From: Comamonadaceae bacterium
GTDB taxonomy: Bacteria > Pseudomonadota > Gammaproteobacteria > Burkholderiales > Burkholderiaceae_C
Length of the DNA: 57,424 bases
Assembly: GCA_027491035.1 (NCBI GenBank)
Contig: JAIXWZ010000204.1
Location: forward strand, 1-57,424
Direction of reading: 5' to 3'
Below, piece after piece: positions 47,865 through 57,424 of this stretch. Position 1 is the stretch's first letter. Every line of letters begins with the position of its first letter. The position numbers and the translations under genes were made by a program. The notes under the pieces are model-generated. The model saw nothing but the letters and a program-made list of their open reading frames with translations, was not told where the DNA came from and did no database searches.

Positions 47865-49055
47865 TCAGCGCCCGCTAGAGACAGCCGCCAAAGCGGTGAC
47901 CGTCTGGTCCAGGCGCGGCAGTTCGGTCGACTTCAGGCTGGCCTGGATCTGCTGCAGCAGGGCCTGAGCGGCGACCGTCTTGCGCGAGGACGTGTCGAAG
48001 TAGCGCTCGAGCGCTGATCGCACAGCAGCCAAGTCCGAGCGGGTCACCTCGCTTTGCCGCGACAGCAAAGCCAGTCGGGCGTTGAGCAGCTTGAGCTTGG
48101 TGTTTTCACGCAAAAAGAAGGCCTGCTCGGGCGCCAGCAAGGCGGCCTCCGGGCGATCGATGCGGCTGACGCGCAGCAAGCCGCGGGCCTCTTCCTGCAC
48201 GAGCGCCAGCGTGTGCGAAAACACGCGTGCAAACCAATCGCCAACCGCTCCAGTGGTCTGACCGATCAGCCCTTGCTCCTTCGCCTTGCCCGCTGCGGGC
48301 GCAGCCGGCGGGGAGGCTGGCGATTCGGGCACCGCGCCATTGGCCACCGGCAAGTCGTCGAGCAGGCGACTGAGCTCATCGATCTTGACCAGCAGGGCTG
48401 GAATATCGGTCACCGCCGCGGCCTTGATGCGCTCGCTGTCCTGGGCAATGGCGCGCAGCACCGGGTTGAGTCGGGGCTGACCGGCGCGCTGCAAACGCTG
48501 CTCGGCCGTGCGCAGCGCGGCGAGCAAGGGCTCGGCGCTGCCCGTCAGCTGCGCCTGCTGCTGCGCCAAGCGCAGCGCCGATTCGATATCGACCACCAGA
48601 TTTTCATCGCGCGAACGCGACAGGCTCTGCATCAGCTCGTCGAGCTGCTGGCGCTGCATGCTCACCTCGCTCAGGCGCAGCTCCAGCGCCGACACCCGAG
48701 CGGCCATCTCACGCGAGGTTTCCTGGGCCTGCTGCGCCATGGTGCGCGCCGAGACCGCCTGCGTGCCGGCATCGAGGCTGCGGCGAGCCAGCTCTTCCTG
48801 GATGCCGCTGAGCTTTTGCCACAGCAGCACGCCCACCAGCAGGGCCGCCGCAGACAACACCAGCAGCAGCCAGGCCCAGCCGCGGGTCAGCCACCAATCG
48901 GTGGTGGGCGTGAGGTCTTGGATGAGGGGTTCAGATTCGGCGCCCGCGGGCGCATCCGACGCGGCAAGCGGCGCACCCATGCCAACCCCCGCAGGCGCTG
49001 CAGTAGCAGGCGGCGGTGCTGAAGGGGCAGGGGCCGGGGCGGCAGGCTCAGTCAT
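47865..49055 (-). CDS. hemX: HemX-like protein
   Basis: The 396-residue protein has a Pro/Ala-rich cytoplasmic start, one membrane helix near residues 58-77 (AWLLLVLSAAALLVGVLLW) and a long coiled-coil then helical periplasmic part (ALELRLSEVSMQRQQLDELM). It lacks the methyltransferase domain, so the old annotation as uroporphyrinogen-III C-methyltransferase does not apply. The IRVSRIDRPEAALLAPEQ-like segment LLRVSRIDRPEAALLAPEQ, followed by FFLRENTKLKLLNARL, is typical of HemX. The start overlaps the end of hemD by eight bases. Confidence 0.9.
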   Translation of the reverse strand: MTEPAAPAPAPSAPPPATAAPAGVGMGAPLAASDAPAGAESEPLIQDLTPTTDWWLTRGWAWLLLVLSAAALLVGVLLWQKLSGIQEELARRSLDAGTQAVSARTMAQQAQETSREMAARVSALELRLSEVSMQRQQLDELMQSLSRSRDENLVVDIESALRLAQQQAQLTGSAEPLLAALRTAEQRLQRAGQPRLNPVLRAIAQDSERIKAAAVTDIPALLVKIDELSRLLDDLPVANGAVPESPASPPAAPAAGKAKEQGLIGQTTGAVGDWFARVFSHTLALVQEEARGLLRVSRIDRPEAALLAPEQAFFLRENTKLKLLNARLALLSRQSEVTRSDLAAVRSALERYFDTSSRKTVAAQALLQQIQASLKSTELPRLDQTVTALAAVSSGR

Positions 49056-49833
49056 GAAGCTCCGATTTTATCGAGGCGATCACCTCTGGCAGGGTGGGCC
49101 GGGATTCAAACACCTGCAAAAAGCCGGCCTTGCGGGCCGCTTGGGCGATGCGTGGATGCGTGGCCAGGGCGCGCGCTCGGCTCAGATCGAGCCCAGCGGG
49201 CAGATGCGCCAGAGCCTGTGAGCTGCTGAGCAGCCACAGCGAGCCGTCGCCACAGGCTCGGGCCATGGCGCCTAGCTGCGCCTCGCTCCACTGCGGCGCG
49301 CGCCGTTCGTACACTGCAATGGCATCGACCTGCGCCTGCGCCTGCTCGAGCTTTTGCATGAGCCAGTCGCGCCCGCTCGAGGCCTGCTCGCCCTGGCTGC
49401 GCCCGCGCACCACCAGCACCCGCCGGTGCGCCCAGGGCCGCTGGCCGATGACCTGCCAGAGCGACTCGGAGTCAAACTGCGGTGCATCAGGCGCCGGCTC
49501 GTCGATGCAGGACGCCGGCACGCCACACGCGCGCAACTTGCGGCCCGTGCCCGGACCCGGCGCCAGGCAGCGAACAGCTTCTGGCCAAGCCAGCCCTGCC
49601 CCGGCAAAGAAATGATCGACCGCATTGCCGCTGACGAAGACCAGCGCCGCGTACTCGGTCAGCTGCTGCCAGCAAGCGCGCAAATCGGACGGCGCAAGCA
49701 CAGGTGCGATGTCGATCAGCGGCAAGGCCTGCGCCGCCAGCCCATGGGCGCGCAGCTGCTCGGCCCAGACGGCGGCATCGGCCGCCGGCCGGGTGACCAA
49801 GACAGTAAAGGTGGCGGTGGGCGGTGTACTCAT
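49048..49833 (-). CDS. hemD: Uroporphyrinogen-III synthase (HemD)
   Basis: HemD closes and inverts ring D of hydroxymethylbilane to give uroporphyrinogen III. From the ATG at 49833 the 261-residue product shows FTVLVTRPAADAAVWAEQL, then LVFVSGNAVDHFF, CLAPGPGTGRKL and VLVVRGRSQGEQ followed by AIAVYERR. HemD sequences are poorly conserved, so context matters: hemC upstream, hemX downstream. The open frame upstream to 50109 overlaps hemC and has no similarity. Confidence 0.93.
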   Translation of the reverse strand: MSTPPTATFTVLVTRPAADAAVWAEQLRAHGLAAQALPLIDIAPVLAPSDLRACWQQLTEYAALVFVSGNAVDHFFAGAGLAWPEAVRCLAPGPGTGRKLRACGVPASCIDEPAPDAPQFDSESLWQVIGQRPWAHRRVLVVRGRSQGEQASSGRDWLMQKLEQAQAQVDAIAVYERRAPQWSEAQLGAMARACGDGSLWLLSSSQALAHLPAGLDLSRARALATHPRIAQAARKAGFLQVFESRPTLPEVIASIKSELHD

Positions 49834-49921
49834 GCCTGTGCGTCTGGCGCGGCCCCACAAGGCGCAGCGGCGACGGCGCTCGAGCCGGCGCGGGCGATCG
49901 CAAAGGCGGTGCGCGGCAGCA

Positions 49922-50905
49922 TCAGGCCAAAGGCATGCCCTGCGCACCCCCAGCGCGCAGCTGCGCGGCCACCTGCTCGCCCAGCTCGCTGGCCTGCGCC
50001 AGGGTCTGAACCGGCGCGCTCTGGCGAGCGCGCACCAAAGGCGCATGGGGGCGCGGTGCCGCTTGCCGCACCTCGTCGCCCAAATCGCCCGGGTCGCCCC
50101 AGGCGGCATCGAGCCACAACTGACCGTCGGCGCCCGTGCCGCGGGTGAAGGCGGCCAAGGGCATAGAGCAGCTGCCGCCCATGGCCCGCGAGACGGCGCG
50201 CTCGGCCGTGACGGCCAGCCAGCTGGGCATGTGGGCCAGGCTGGCCAGGCCCTCGATCATGTCGTGCCGGTCGGCGCGCACCTCAATGCCCAGGGCGCCC
50301 TGGCCCGCGGCCGGCAGCATGTCGGCCTCGTCGAAGATGGAGCGAATACGCGGGCCCAGGCCCAGGCGCTTGAGGCCGGCGGCCGCCAGCACGATGGCCT
50401 GGTAATGGCCCTCATCGAGTTTGCGCAGGCGGGTATCGAGGTTGCCGCGCAGCGGCATGATGCGCAGATCGGGCCGCAGCGCCCGCAGCAGCACCTGCCG
50501 GCGCAGGCTCGAGGTGCCCACCACGGCGCCTTCGGGCAGATCGGACAGCCGCTCAAAACTGTTGGAGACAAAGGCATCGCGCGGGTCTTCGCGCTCCATC
50601 ACGCAGGCCAGCGCAAAACCCTCGGGCAGGTCCATCGGCACGTCCTTGAGCGAGTGCACCGCCAAGTCGGCCCGGCCGTCGGCCAGAGCCGTTTCGAGCT
50701 CCTTGACAAACAAGCCCTTGCCGCCGACCTTGCTCAAGGAGCGGTCCAGAATCTGATCGCCCTGCGTGGTCATGCCCAGCAGCTCCACCTGCCAGCCCAG
50801 TTGCGACTGCAACAGCGCCTTCACATGCTCGGCCTGCCACAAGGCCAGGCGGCTTTCACGCGTGGCGATCACCACTTTTTTGGTCCCGGAAGAAGAAGTA
50901 TTCAC
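49922..50905 (-). CDS. hemC: Hydroxymethylbilane synthase (HemC)
   Basis: HemC polymerises four porphobilinogens. The 327-residue product starts [20 protein letters not shown], with [10 protein letters not shown], the [13 protein letters not shown] arginine-rich site, [14 protein letters not shown] and the cofactor Cys in [12 protein letters not shown]. It diverges from ppc across 64 bases, the usual layout in this order. On the minus strand TTGACC is present in the gap as a possible -35. Confidence 0.97.
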   Translation of the reverse strand: MNTSSSGTKKVVIATRESRLALWQAEHVKALLQSQLGWQVELLGMTTQGDQILDRSLSKVGGKGLFVKELETALADGRADLAVHSLKDVPMDLPEGFALACVMEREDPRDAFVSNSFERLSDLPEGAVVGTSSLRRQVLLRALRPDLRIMPLRGNLDTRLRKLDEGHYQAIVLAAAGLKRLGLGPRIRSIFDEADMLPAAGQGALGIEVRADRHDMIEGLASLAHMPSWLAVTAERAVSRAMGGSCSMPLAAFTRGTGADGQLWLDAAWGDPGDLGDEVRQAAPRPHAPLVRARQSAPVQTLAQASELGEQVAAQLRAGGAQGMPLA

Positions 50906-50969
50906 ACGTAACCTGCTGGTAAATATCGGTCAAACCCGATGCTAGCATGGGGTTTTTGCCGCCCTTGCC

Positions 50970-53801
50970 ATGGACAACCCGCCCCCTGCCCGACCGGAAA
51001 CGGCCTCCCAGCGCAGCCGCCGCAACGAGCGCCCCTTGCTCGAAGACATCCGCCTGCTCGGTCGCATCCTGGGTGACGTGATCCGCAGCCAGGACGGCGC
51101 GCCAGCCTATGAATTGGTCGAACAGATCCGCAAGCTGTCGGTGGCCTTTCGGCGCGACGCCGACCACGAGGCCGACCGGGCGCTGAAAAAGTTGCTCAAA
51201 GACCTGCCCGGCGACCGCGCCGTCAGCGTGATCCGAGCCTTCACCTACTTTAGCCACCTGGCCAACCTGGCCGAAGACCGGCACCACATCCGCCGCCGCG
51301 ATGTGCACGAGCGCGCCGGCGAGATGCAAGAGGGCAGCATCGAGGTGGCGCTCAAGCGCCTGCGCTGGGCCGGCATCACGCCGCGCAGCATCAGCCAGAC
51401 GCTGGCCCACAGCCACGTCTCGCCCGTGCTCACCGCACACCCAACCGAGGTGCAGCGCAAGAGCATCCTCGATGCCGAGCGCGACATCGCCCACCTGCTG
51501 GCCGAGCGCGACGCGATCAAGGCGCGCGCCCCGGCCGCCAACGCCAAGAAGGACGCCCTGTCGCCTAAGGAGCTGGCAGCCAACGAATGGCAGATCCGCG
51601 CGCGGGTGATGCAGCTGTGGCAAACGCGCCTGCTGCGCTTTACCAAGCTGACGGTTGCCGACGAAATTGAAAACGCCCTGTCCTACTACGAGGCCACCTT
51701 CCTGCGCGAAATTCCCAAGCTCTATGCCGAACTCGAGTCGGCCCTTGAGGGTCAGCCGGTGGCCAACTTTTTGCGGATGGGGCAATGGATCGGCGGCGAC
51801 CGGGACGGCAACCCGAATGTCAACGCCGACACGCTGCACTACGCGCTGCGACGCCAGTGCGAGGTGGCGCTGCGCCACTACCTGACCGAGGTGCATTACC
51901 TGGGCAGCGAGCTGTCGCTGTCGGCCCTGCTGGTGCCTGTGGACGAGGCGATGCAGGCGCTGGCCGAACGCTCGCCCGATCGCAACGAGCACCGACAGGA
52001 CGAGCCCTACCGCCGCGCCCTGACCGGCATGTACGCGCGCTTGGCCGCCACCCTCAAGCAATTGACGGGCGGCGATGCGGCGCGCCACGCGGTGGCACCG
52101 CAGAACCCCTACGCCAGTGCCGAGGACTTTCTGGCCGATCTGCGCGTGATCGAGGCTTCGCTGTGCAAGCACCACGGCCAGCCCCTGGCGGCCATGCGGC
52201 TGCAGCCCCTGATCCGGGCGGTGCAAGTGTTCGGTTTTCACCTGGCCACGGTGGACCTGCGCCAAAGCTCGGACCAGCATGAAACCGTGGTGGCCGAGCT
52301 GCTGGCCACGGCCGGCGTGGAGCCGCACTATGCCCGGCTGGACGAGCCAGCACGCCAGCAGCTGCTGCTGGGCCTGCTCAACGATGCGCGCGTGCTGCGT
52401 GTGCCCGCCGCGCCGTACAGCGCACACACGCAAAGCGAGCTGGCCATCTTCGAGACCGCTCGGCTCATGCGCAGCAGCTACGGCGAGCAGGCGATACGCC
52501 ACTACATCATCAGCCACACCGAAACCGTGAGCGATCTGCTCGAAGTGCTGCTGCTGCAAAAAGAAGTGGCGCTGCTGCGCGGCACGCTCAAGGACGAGGC
52601 GCTGGCCGACCTGATCGTGGTGCCGCTTTTCGAGACCATCGACGACCTGCGCAACGCCGCGGGCATCATGCGCGCCTTCTACGCCCTGCCGGGTATTGCC
52701 GCCATGGTCCAACGCTCGGGGGCCGAGCAGGACATCATGCTCGGCTACAGCGACAGCAACAAAGATGGCGGCATCTTCACCAGCAACTGGGAGCTTTACC
52801 GGGCCGAAATCGCACTGGTGAGTCTGTTTGACCAGCTCGCCAACTCGAACAACATCCAGCTGCGCCTGTTCCACGGCCGCGGCGGCACCGTCGGCCGCGG
52901 CGGGGGGCCGAGCTACCAGGCCATCTTGGCCCAGCCTCCGGGCACCGTGCGCGGCCAGATCCGACTGACCGAACAAGGCGAGGTGATCGGCTCCAAATAC
53001 GCCAACCCCGAAATCGGCCGGCGCAACCTGGAAACGCTGGTCGCGGCGACGCTGGAGGCCACCTTGCTGCAGCCGACCAAGCCGGCCAGCCAAGTCTTCA
53101 TGGACGCGGCCGCCGAGCTGTCCGAGGCCAGCATGGCCGCCTACCGGCAGCTGGTCTACGGCAGCCCGGGGTTTGTCGATTACTTTTTTGGCGCCACCCC
53201 GATCCGCGAATTGACCCAGCTCAACATCGGCTCGCGCCCGGCCTCGCGCAAGGCCCTGCACCGCATCGAGGACCTGCGCGCCATTCCCTGGTCTTTCAGC
53301 TGGGGCCAATGCCGCCTGACGCTGCCCGGCTGGTTCGGCTTCGGCTCAGCGGTCGAGGCCTTCCTCAACAAGGCCGATGGCCCGGGCAAGAAAGCCCAGC
53401 TCGCCCTGCTGCAAAAGATGTACCGCCAGTGGCCGTTTTTCCGCACCCTGCTGTCCAATATGGACATGGTGCTGGCCAAGAGCGACTTGGCCCTGGCCTC
53501 GCTGTACGCCGAGCTGGTGGCCGACAAGCGCCTGCGCGGCCGCATCTTTGGCGCGATCGAGGCCGAATGGAAGGCCACGGTCGATGCGCTCGGCCAAATC
53601 ACCGGCGACAAAACCCGCCTGGCCGCCAACCCCGCACTGGCCCGCTCAATCCGCCACCGCTTCCCCTACATCGACCCGCTGCACCACCTGCAAGTCGAGC
53701 TGATCCGCCGCTACCGCGACGGCCGGGCCGACGAGCGGGTGCAGCGCGGGATTCACATCAGCATCAACGGGATTGCGGCGGGACTGCGCAATACGGGGTA
53801 A
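50970..53801 (+). CDS. ppc: Phosphoenolpyruvate carboxylase
   Basis: Ppc forms oxaloacetate from phosphoenolpyruvate and bicarbonate to refill the TCA cycle. The 943-residue product has the catalytic His motif [12 protein letters not shown] near residue 156, [10 protein letters not shown] near 272, the glycine-rich loop [14 protein letters not shown] near 632-645 and the canonical NTG end. Length is standard. An extended -10-like TGCTAGCAT at 50941-50948 in the palindrome atgctagcat lies about 22 bases upstream of the ATG; no clear -35 was found. Confidence 0.97.
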   Translation: MDNPPPARPETASQRSRRNERPLLEDIRLLGRILGDVIRSQDGAPAYELVEQIRKLSVAFRRDADHEADRALKKLLKDLPGDRAVSVIRAFTYFSHLANLAEDRHHIRRRDVHERAGEMQEGSIEVALKRLRWAGITPRSISQTLAHSHVSPVLTAHPTEVQRKSILDAERDIAHLLAERDAIKARAPAANAKKDALSPKELAANEWQIRARVMQLWQTRLLRFTKLTVADEIENALSYYEATFLREIPKLYAELESALEGQPVANFLRMGQWIGGDRDGNPNVNADTLHYALRRQCEVALRHYLTEVHYLGSELSLSALLVPVDEAMQALAERSPDRNEHRQDEPYRRALTGMYARLAATLKQLTGGDAARHAVAPQNPYASAEDFLADLRVIEASLCKHHGQPLAAMRLQPLIRAVQVFGFHLATVDLRQSSDQHETVVAELLATAGVEPHYARLDEPARQQLLLGLLNDARVLRVPAAPYSAHTQSELAIFETARLMRSSYGEQAIRHYIISHTETVSDLLEVLLLQKEVALLRGTLKDEALADLIVVPLFETIDDLRNAAGIMRAFYALPGIAAMVQRSGAEQDIMLGYSDSNKDGGIFTSNWELYRAEIALVSLFDQLANSNNIQLRLFHGRGGTVGRGGGPSYQAILAQPPGTVRGQIRLTEQGEVIGSKYANPEIGRRNLETLVAATLEATLLQPTKPASQVFMDAAAELSEASMAAYRQLVYGSPGFVDYFFGATPIRELTQLNIGSRPASRKALHRIEDLRAIPWSFSWGQCRLTLPGWFGFGSAVEAFLNKADGPGKKAQLALLQKMYRQWPFFRTLLSNMDMVLAKSDLALASLYAELVADKRLRGRIFGAIEAEWKATVDALGQITGDKTRLAANPALARSIRHRFPYIDPLHHLQVELIRRYRDGRADERVQRGIHISINGIAAGLRNTG

Positions 53802-53861
53802 GGCGTCAGACCCCTGGGATGAACAGGGCTTGAGAGCAAGGCGCCAGACTTAGGTCCTGGA

Positions 53862-54350
53862 TCAAATTTTCAAGCCATAGGCAAGCCGAGCCGCCGCTGC
53901 TTGTGCAGCTTCGGTGGTGGTTTCGGGGTACATCCAGTAGCTGGGGGCCACGATGGGCTGCGCGGTCTGGACTGCCATCAGCAGCACACTGCGCACCACA
54001 AACCGATCCCCGGTCATGACCAGCAAGGGGGCGGCCCATTTGCTGTAATCGGGATCGTCTGGCAACACAGTCCTGGCCGTGCCCTGCAGCTTGAAGCCTT
54101 TTTGCACCAGAACGTCCACAAAGCTCAGGCACACCTTCGGCTGCTGTGCGATGTTGCGTGCGGTCACTGGCGAGGCGATGTTGGCCACCACCACGTGCTG
54201 ATCATCGGCGATGGCCCAGACCTCTTTGGGGGACACATTGGGCTGACCTTGGGCGTCGACCGTGGCCAGCCAGCACAGCACGCTGCGCCGGGCGGCTGCA
54301 TGGACGGCAGCAGACAGGATGGGGCTGGGGTTGGATGGCAAATCAGTCAT
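53862..54350 (-). CDS. Pyridoxamine 5'-phosphate oxidase-family (split-barrel flavin) protein
   Basis: The 162-residue protein has the PNPOx-like pattern: SVLCWLATVDAQGQPNVSPKE, then the strand VVVANIASPVTARNIAQQPK and VCLSFVDVLVQKGFKLQGTA. Such small proteins bind FMN or F420/heme and reduce diverse substrates or act in stress; true PdxH activity is unlikely from length and motif. It lies alone between ppc and the antitoxin gene, convergent with ppc. Its codon use is slightly less GC-extreme than that of its neighbours. Confidence 0.8.
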   Translation of the reverse strand: MTDLPSNPSPILSAAVHAAARRSVLCWLATVDAQGQPNVSPKEVWAIADDQHVVVANIASPVTARNIAQQPKVCLSFVDVLVQKGFKLQGTARTVLPDDPDYSKWAAPLLVMTGDRFVVRSVLLMAVQTAQPIVAPSYWMYPETTTEAAQAAAARLAYGLKI

Positions 54351-54443
54351 CCGTCCATGTTAAGTGAGGTCTTATGGGTTCAATCACCGTGTCAAAAGTT
54401 CCTGACTTCATCCAATTCGTTTGATTCGTGCTAAGTTGATGCC

Positions 54444-54695
54444 ATGCGCACCCTCACCGCCAACGAAGCCGAGACCCAGTTCGGCCAGTTCATCGACATG
54501 GCACAGCGCGAGCCCGTGCGGGTGATGCGCCATGACCGGGTGGTGGGGGTGATGGTGTCGGCCGAAGATTACGAGGCCATGCGCCAGTTCTATGCCAACC
54601 GCCTGCAGCACACCCTGGCGACCAGCAGCGCCCAATCCGAGCAGGCGGGCATGACCCCGCAGGCTCTGCAGGAGCTGCTGCGTGACGAGTCCTGA
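54444..54695 (+). CDS. Phd/YefM-family antitoxin
   Basis: The 83-residue protein shows the Phd fold start RTLTANEAETQFGQFIDMAQ, followed by EPVRVMRHDRVVGVMVSAED, the typical DNA-binding and dimerisation core, and a C-terminal helix that would bind a toxin. The sequence upstream is AT-richer. The downstream frame overlaps by 14 bases and encodes only a short PIN-like fragment, so the antitoxin appears to have lost its partner. Confidence 0.85.
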   Translation: MRTLTANEAETQFGQFIDMAQREPVRVMRHDRVVGVMVSAEDYEAMRQFYANRLQHTLATSSAQSEQAGMTPQALQELLRDES

Positions 54696-54783
54696 CTGGG
54701 TTCTGGGCACCGATGTGCTGATCAGCGCCACTCAACACATTCGCAGGCCGCCGATTCACAGGCCGCTGATCCCCGCCCGATAA
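54682..54783 (+). pseudogene. Truncated PIN-domain toxin remnant
   Basis: A GTG at 54682 overlaps the antitoxin gene by 14 bases, the usual spacing for a toxin-antitoxin pair. The 33-codon frame reads VLGTDVLISATQH, close to the LDTNVLISA start of PIN-domain toxins, then loses similarity and stops at TAA (54781-54783). The 3' part contains a short direct repeat (caggccgccgatt, 54745-54757, and caggccgctgat, 54759-54770), perhaps a deletion scar. The rest of a ~130-residue PIN domain is missing; argH starts 12 bases on. Confidence 0.5.
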
Positions 54784-54795
54784 AATCGGCGGACC

Positions 54796-56244
54796 ATGAC
54801 AAACCAACTTGACACCAAATCCCAAGCCTGGTCGGCGCTGTTCTCAGAACCGATGAGCGAGTTGGTCAAGCGCTACACCGCCAGCGTCTTTTTTGACAAG
54901 CGCCTGTGGCAGGCCGATATCGCGGGCTCTTTGGCCCATGCCGAAATGCTGGCTGCGCAGGGCATCATCAGTGCCCAGGATCTGGCCGACATCCAGCGCG
55001 GCATGGCGCAGATTGCGCAAGACATCGAATCCGGCGCTTTTGAATGGAAGCTGGACCTGGAAGACGTGCACCTGAACATCGAGGCGCGCCTGACCCAACT
55101 GGTGGGCGATGCGGGCAAGCGCCTGCACACCGGCCGCAGCCGCAACGACCAAGTGGCCACCGACGTGCGCCTGTGGCTGCGCGGCGAAACCGACCTCATC
55201 ATCGCCTTGCTGGCCGATCTGCAAAAGTCGCTGGTCGAGGTGGCCGAGCAGAACGTCGAGGTCATCCTGCCGGGCTTTACCCACCTGCAGGTGGCCCAGC
55301 CGGTGAGCTTTGGCCATCACCTGCTGGCTTATGTGGAAATGTTTTCGCGCGATGCCGAGCGCTTTGCCGACGTGCGCCGCCGCACCAACCGGCTGCCGCT
55401 GGGCTCGGCGGCGCTGGCCGGCACCACCTACCCGCTCGACCGCGAACGCGTGGCGCGCACGCTGGGCATGGTCGATGCGCAGGGCCAGCCCCAGGTCTGC
55501 CAAAACAGCCTGGACGGCGTGAGCGACCGCGACTTTGCGATTGAATTTGCCGCCGCCGCTTCGCTGTGCATGGTGCACATCAGCCGTTTCTCAGAAGAGT
55601 TGATTTTGTGGATGAGCCAGAACTTCGGCTTTGTGAAGATCGCCGACCGCTTCACCACCGGCTCGAGCATCATGCCGCAGAAGAAAAATCCTGACGTGCC
55701 TGAACTGGCCCGTGGCAAGACCGGCCGCGTGGTCGGTCACTTGATGGGCCTGATCACCCTGATGAAGGGCCAGCCCTTGGCCTACAACAAGGACAACCAG
55801 GAAGACAAAGAGCCGCTGTTCGACACCGTCGACACGCTCAAGGACACGCTGCGCATCTTCAGCGAGATGGTGGGCGGCCAAGTCAACCCGGCCACGGGCC
55901 AGAAAGAAGGCGGCATCACCGTCAACGCCCAGGCCATGGAAGAGGCCGCCAAAAAGGGTTACGCCACCGCCACCGATCTGGCCGACTATCTGGTCAAGAA
56001 GGGTCTGCCTTTTCGCGACGCGCACGAAACGGTGGCCCACGCGGTCAAGGCCGCTGCCAGCCAGGGCTGCGACCTGTCGCAATTGCCGCTGCCTGCGCTG
56101 CAAGGCTTTCATGCGGCCATTGAGGGCGATGTCTACGACGTCCTGAGCCTGCGCGGCAGCTTGAATGCGCGCGCCACGCTTGGCGGAACCGCCCCCGAGC
56201 AGGTGCGCGCGCAAATCGCACGGCATCGCACCCGGCTTGCTTAA
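54796..56244 (+). CDS. argH: Argininosuccinate lyase
   Basis: ArgH makes arginine and fumarate from argininosuccinate. The 482-residue product, slightly longer than average, has [37 protein letters not shown] and the superfamily signature [16 protein letters not shown] with the flexible catalytic Ser loop. The start follows a remnant toxin frame by 12 bases. A TAAAAT at 54781-54786 sits too close to the ATG for a normal leader unless the transcript is nearly leaderless. Confidence 0.97.
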   Translation: MTNQLDTKSQAWSALFSEPMSELVKRYTASVFFDKRLWQADIAGSLAHAEMLAAQGIISAQDLADIQRGMAQIAQDIESGAFEWKLDLEDVHLNIEARLTQLVGDAGKRLHTGRSRNDQVATDVRLWLRGETDLIIALLADLQKSLVEVAEQNVEVILPGFTHLQVAQPVSFGHHLLAYVEMFSRDAERFADVRRRTNRLPLGSAALAGTTYPLDRERVARTLGMVDAQGQPQVCQNSLDGVSDRDFAIEFAAAASLCMVHISRFSEELILWMSQNFGFVKIADRFTTGSSIMPQKKNPDVPELARGKTGRVVGHLMGLITLMKGQPLAYNKDNQEDKEPLFDTVDTLKDTLRIFSEMVGGQVNPATGQKEGGITVNAQAMEEAAKKGYATATDLADYLVKKGLPFRDAHETVAHAVKAAASQGCDLSQLPLPALQGFHAAIEGDVYDVLSLRGSLNARATLGGTAPEQVRAQIARHRTRLA

Positions 56245-56274
56245 TTCGGGGCTTGATTCGGCGCTTGATTCGGG
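56239..56274. repeat. 12-bp tandem repeat across the argH stop codon
   Basis: Three units of gcttRattcggS follow head to tail between argH and the convergent membrane-protein gene. The first contains the argH TAA stop. They do not form a terminator hairpin. Confidence 0.8.
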
Positions 56275-56286
56275 GCGTGACCGGTC

Positions 56287-57330
56287 TTACTGCCCAGGTG
56301 GATCGAGGTCCTCGCCCGCCATGCGCCGGCCCAGCCACTGAAGGCCCGCTGCGAGCGGGATGCGCGCCGAGACCTGCTGCGCCGGCGGCGGCGCTGCCGG
56401 ATCGGCTGCCGCCGCCCCGATGTTGAAGTCAAACACGTAATACGGCCGCTGGCCCATGCGCAGATCGGTGATCCACAGGTCGGCGCCCTCCTGCCGCATC
56501 GCCACAAAACCATCGGCAAAGCGCTGCAAACGCTGCACCTGAACATGAGCGGCGTGCCGCACCAGCAAATCGCCGCCGCGATCGAAAGCGCGAAAGCGGA
56601 TCGGCCGACCCTGATCGCGCAAGGCATAGTAGCCTTCGTGATAACGCTCGCCATCGAGGGCCACCACCCGCCACAGTTGCGTCTGCAGCGGCGCCGGCGT
56701 GACCAGCAGGCGATCGCTGGGCAAGCCCGCTGCCGCCAGGCTCTGGCGCGCATGGTCTGCCACGCTGGCCTGGGCCAGCGCGCTCCAGGCCAAATAAACG
56801 GTGCTGAGAAACAAGCCCAAGGCGTTGGCCCCCAGGCCCCAGCTGAGCCGTCGGGCCACGGCGGCACCGATCAAACCCAGGAGCAAGGGCAGGCTGTAGA
56901 GCGGGTCGATGATGAACATGCTGCCCAGGCCGTAGGCCTCATCGCTCAGCGGCTGCCAGACCTGGGTGCCGTAAATAGTCATCAGGTCGAGCAAGGGATG
57001 GGTAAACAGCGCCAGCCACAGGGCCACAGACCACAGCGCCCAGGTCGAGCCCGGGCCGCCGGCAAGGGCGCTGCCAGGCCTGGGCGAAGACAGAGTTTGC
57101 GCCAGCCACGCCAGCGCGGGCGCCAGCAGGCTCAGCCAGATCAGCGAATGACTGGGGCCCCGATGGCGCACCATGTTGAGCAGCGCATCGCCGTGGTCGA
57201 TCAGCACGTCCAAATCGGGCAGCAGGCCGGCCAGTCCACCCCAAGCCGCGGCCTTCCAGACAGCCGTGCGCCGGCCCATGACGGCCACGCCTATGCTCGC
57301 GCCCAAGGCGACCTGGGTCAGGCTGTCCAT
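56287..57330 (-). CDS. YdjM-like (DUF457) inner-membrane metal-dependent hydrolase
   Basis: The 347-residue protein starts MDSLTQVALGASIGVAVMG, the family mark, with GGLAGLLPDLDVLID, RHRGPSHSLIW and HPLLDLMTIYGTQVW supplying His/Asp residues that probably bind metal. About five membrane helices cover residues 30-230. The C-terminal ~130 residues are soluble, a longer tail than in E. coli YdjM. The substrate is unknown. Six extra codons upstream are in frame. The gene is convergent with argH (42 bases). Confidence 0.85.
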   Translation of the reverse strand: MDSLTQVALGASIGVAVMGRRTAVWKAAAWGGLAGLLPDLDVLIDHGDALLNMVRHRGPSHSLIWLSLLAPALAWLAQTLSSPRPGSALAGGPGSTWALWSVALWLALFTHPLLDLMTIYGTQVWQPLSDEAYGLGSMFIIDPLYSLPLLLGLIGAAVARRLSWGLGANALGLFLSTVYLAWSALAQASVADHARQSLAAAGLPSDRLLVTPAPLQTQLWRVVALDGERYHEGYYALRDQGRPIRFRAFDRGGDLLVRHAAHVQVQRLQRFADGFVAMRQEGADLWITDLRMGQRPYYVFDFNIGAAAADPAAPPPAQQVSARIPLAAGLQWLGRRMAGEDLDPPGQ

Positions 57331-57424
57331 GAAGGCGGCGCAAGGCAAAGCATGGCCGCAAGCATAACGAGCCTGGCCTTCCCCCCGCGCTGCTGGGGCC
57401 GATGGCTGGCGGAAAATTTTTTCA

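Noticed and set aside
47865-49055. HemX as an active uroporphyrinogen-III methyltransferase
   Set aside because: No SAM-binding methylase domain is present; the protein is a membrane-anchored coiled coil.
50856-53309. An 817-codon open frame antisense to ppc
   Set aside because: It mirrors ppc over its whole length, is rich in His/Gln/Arg as expected for the antisense of a GC-rich gene, and shows no motif.

Overview
The window is GC-rich, densely coded bacterial chromosome. Its conserved blocks point to a betaproteobacterium of the order Burkholderiales: rpmF-plsX-fabHDG-acpP-fabF, mucD-lepA-lepB-rnc-era-recO-pdxJ-acpS-nagZ, rne facing rluC, and hemCDXY facing ppc. I cannot name a genus from the sequence alone. 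No rRNA, tRNA, CRISPR array, prophage or intact insertion sequence was seen.

Layout. 1-4.1 kb: a CNNM/DUF21 membrane protein cut by the window edge, apaH, an RhlE-type RNA helicase and a Pro/Ala-rich lipoprotein. 4.1-18.6 kb: a purine-salvage and oxidation region. xdhC and the membrane-bound urate hydroxylase puuD converge on xdhAB. Divergent from xdhA is a run encoding a BMP-type ABC importer (ATPase, two permeases, lipoprotein), then after a strong terminator a Rieske oxygenase, an adenine deaminase and an MFS transporter. 18.7-21 kb: a Lon-N-domain protein and lysS. 21-22 kb: a repeat mosaic. 21.4-31.5 kb (minus strand): mucD, lepA, lepB, rnc, era, recO, pdxJ, acpS, nagZ. 31.6-38.1 kb (minus): the fatty-acid block fabF, acpP, fabG, fabD, fabH, plsX, rpmF, yceD. 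38.1-42.7 kb: maf and an RsmI-like methylase (plus), then sppA, a Rieske ferredoxin-like protein, gph and rluC (minus). 42.7-46.3 kb: rne with a long leader, then a triple dispersed repeat. 46.5-50.9 kb: hemY, hemX, hemD, hemC (minus). 51-53.8 kb: ppc. 53.8-57.4 kb: a PNPOx-family protein, a Phd-type antitoxin with a truncated PIN-like partner, argH and a YdjM-like membrane protein.

How the genes fit together. The purine region is a coherent pathway. Purines or nucleosides would enter through the BMP importer, adenine is deaminated to hypoxanthine, XdhAB (matured by XdhC) oxidises hypoxanthine and xanthine to urate, and PuuD oxidises urate at the membrane, passing electrons to its own cytochrome c domain. 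The Rieske oxygenase is translationally coupled to the adenine deaminase, so its substrate may also be a purine; this is the most open biochemical question here.

Most of the rest is housekeeping, but several intergenic signals stand out: a compact promoter-hairpin-terminator unit that looks like a small RNA upstream of lepA; apparent absence of rpoE-rseA-rseB from the place where they usually lie between fabF and mucD; three distinct repeat families; and tandem stem-loops or attenuator-like structures inside the fab operon. I found nothing that I can honestly call a wholly new multi-gene system; the strongest leads are the sRNA candidate, the missing sigma-E module and the purine-linked Rieske oxygenase.
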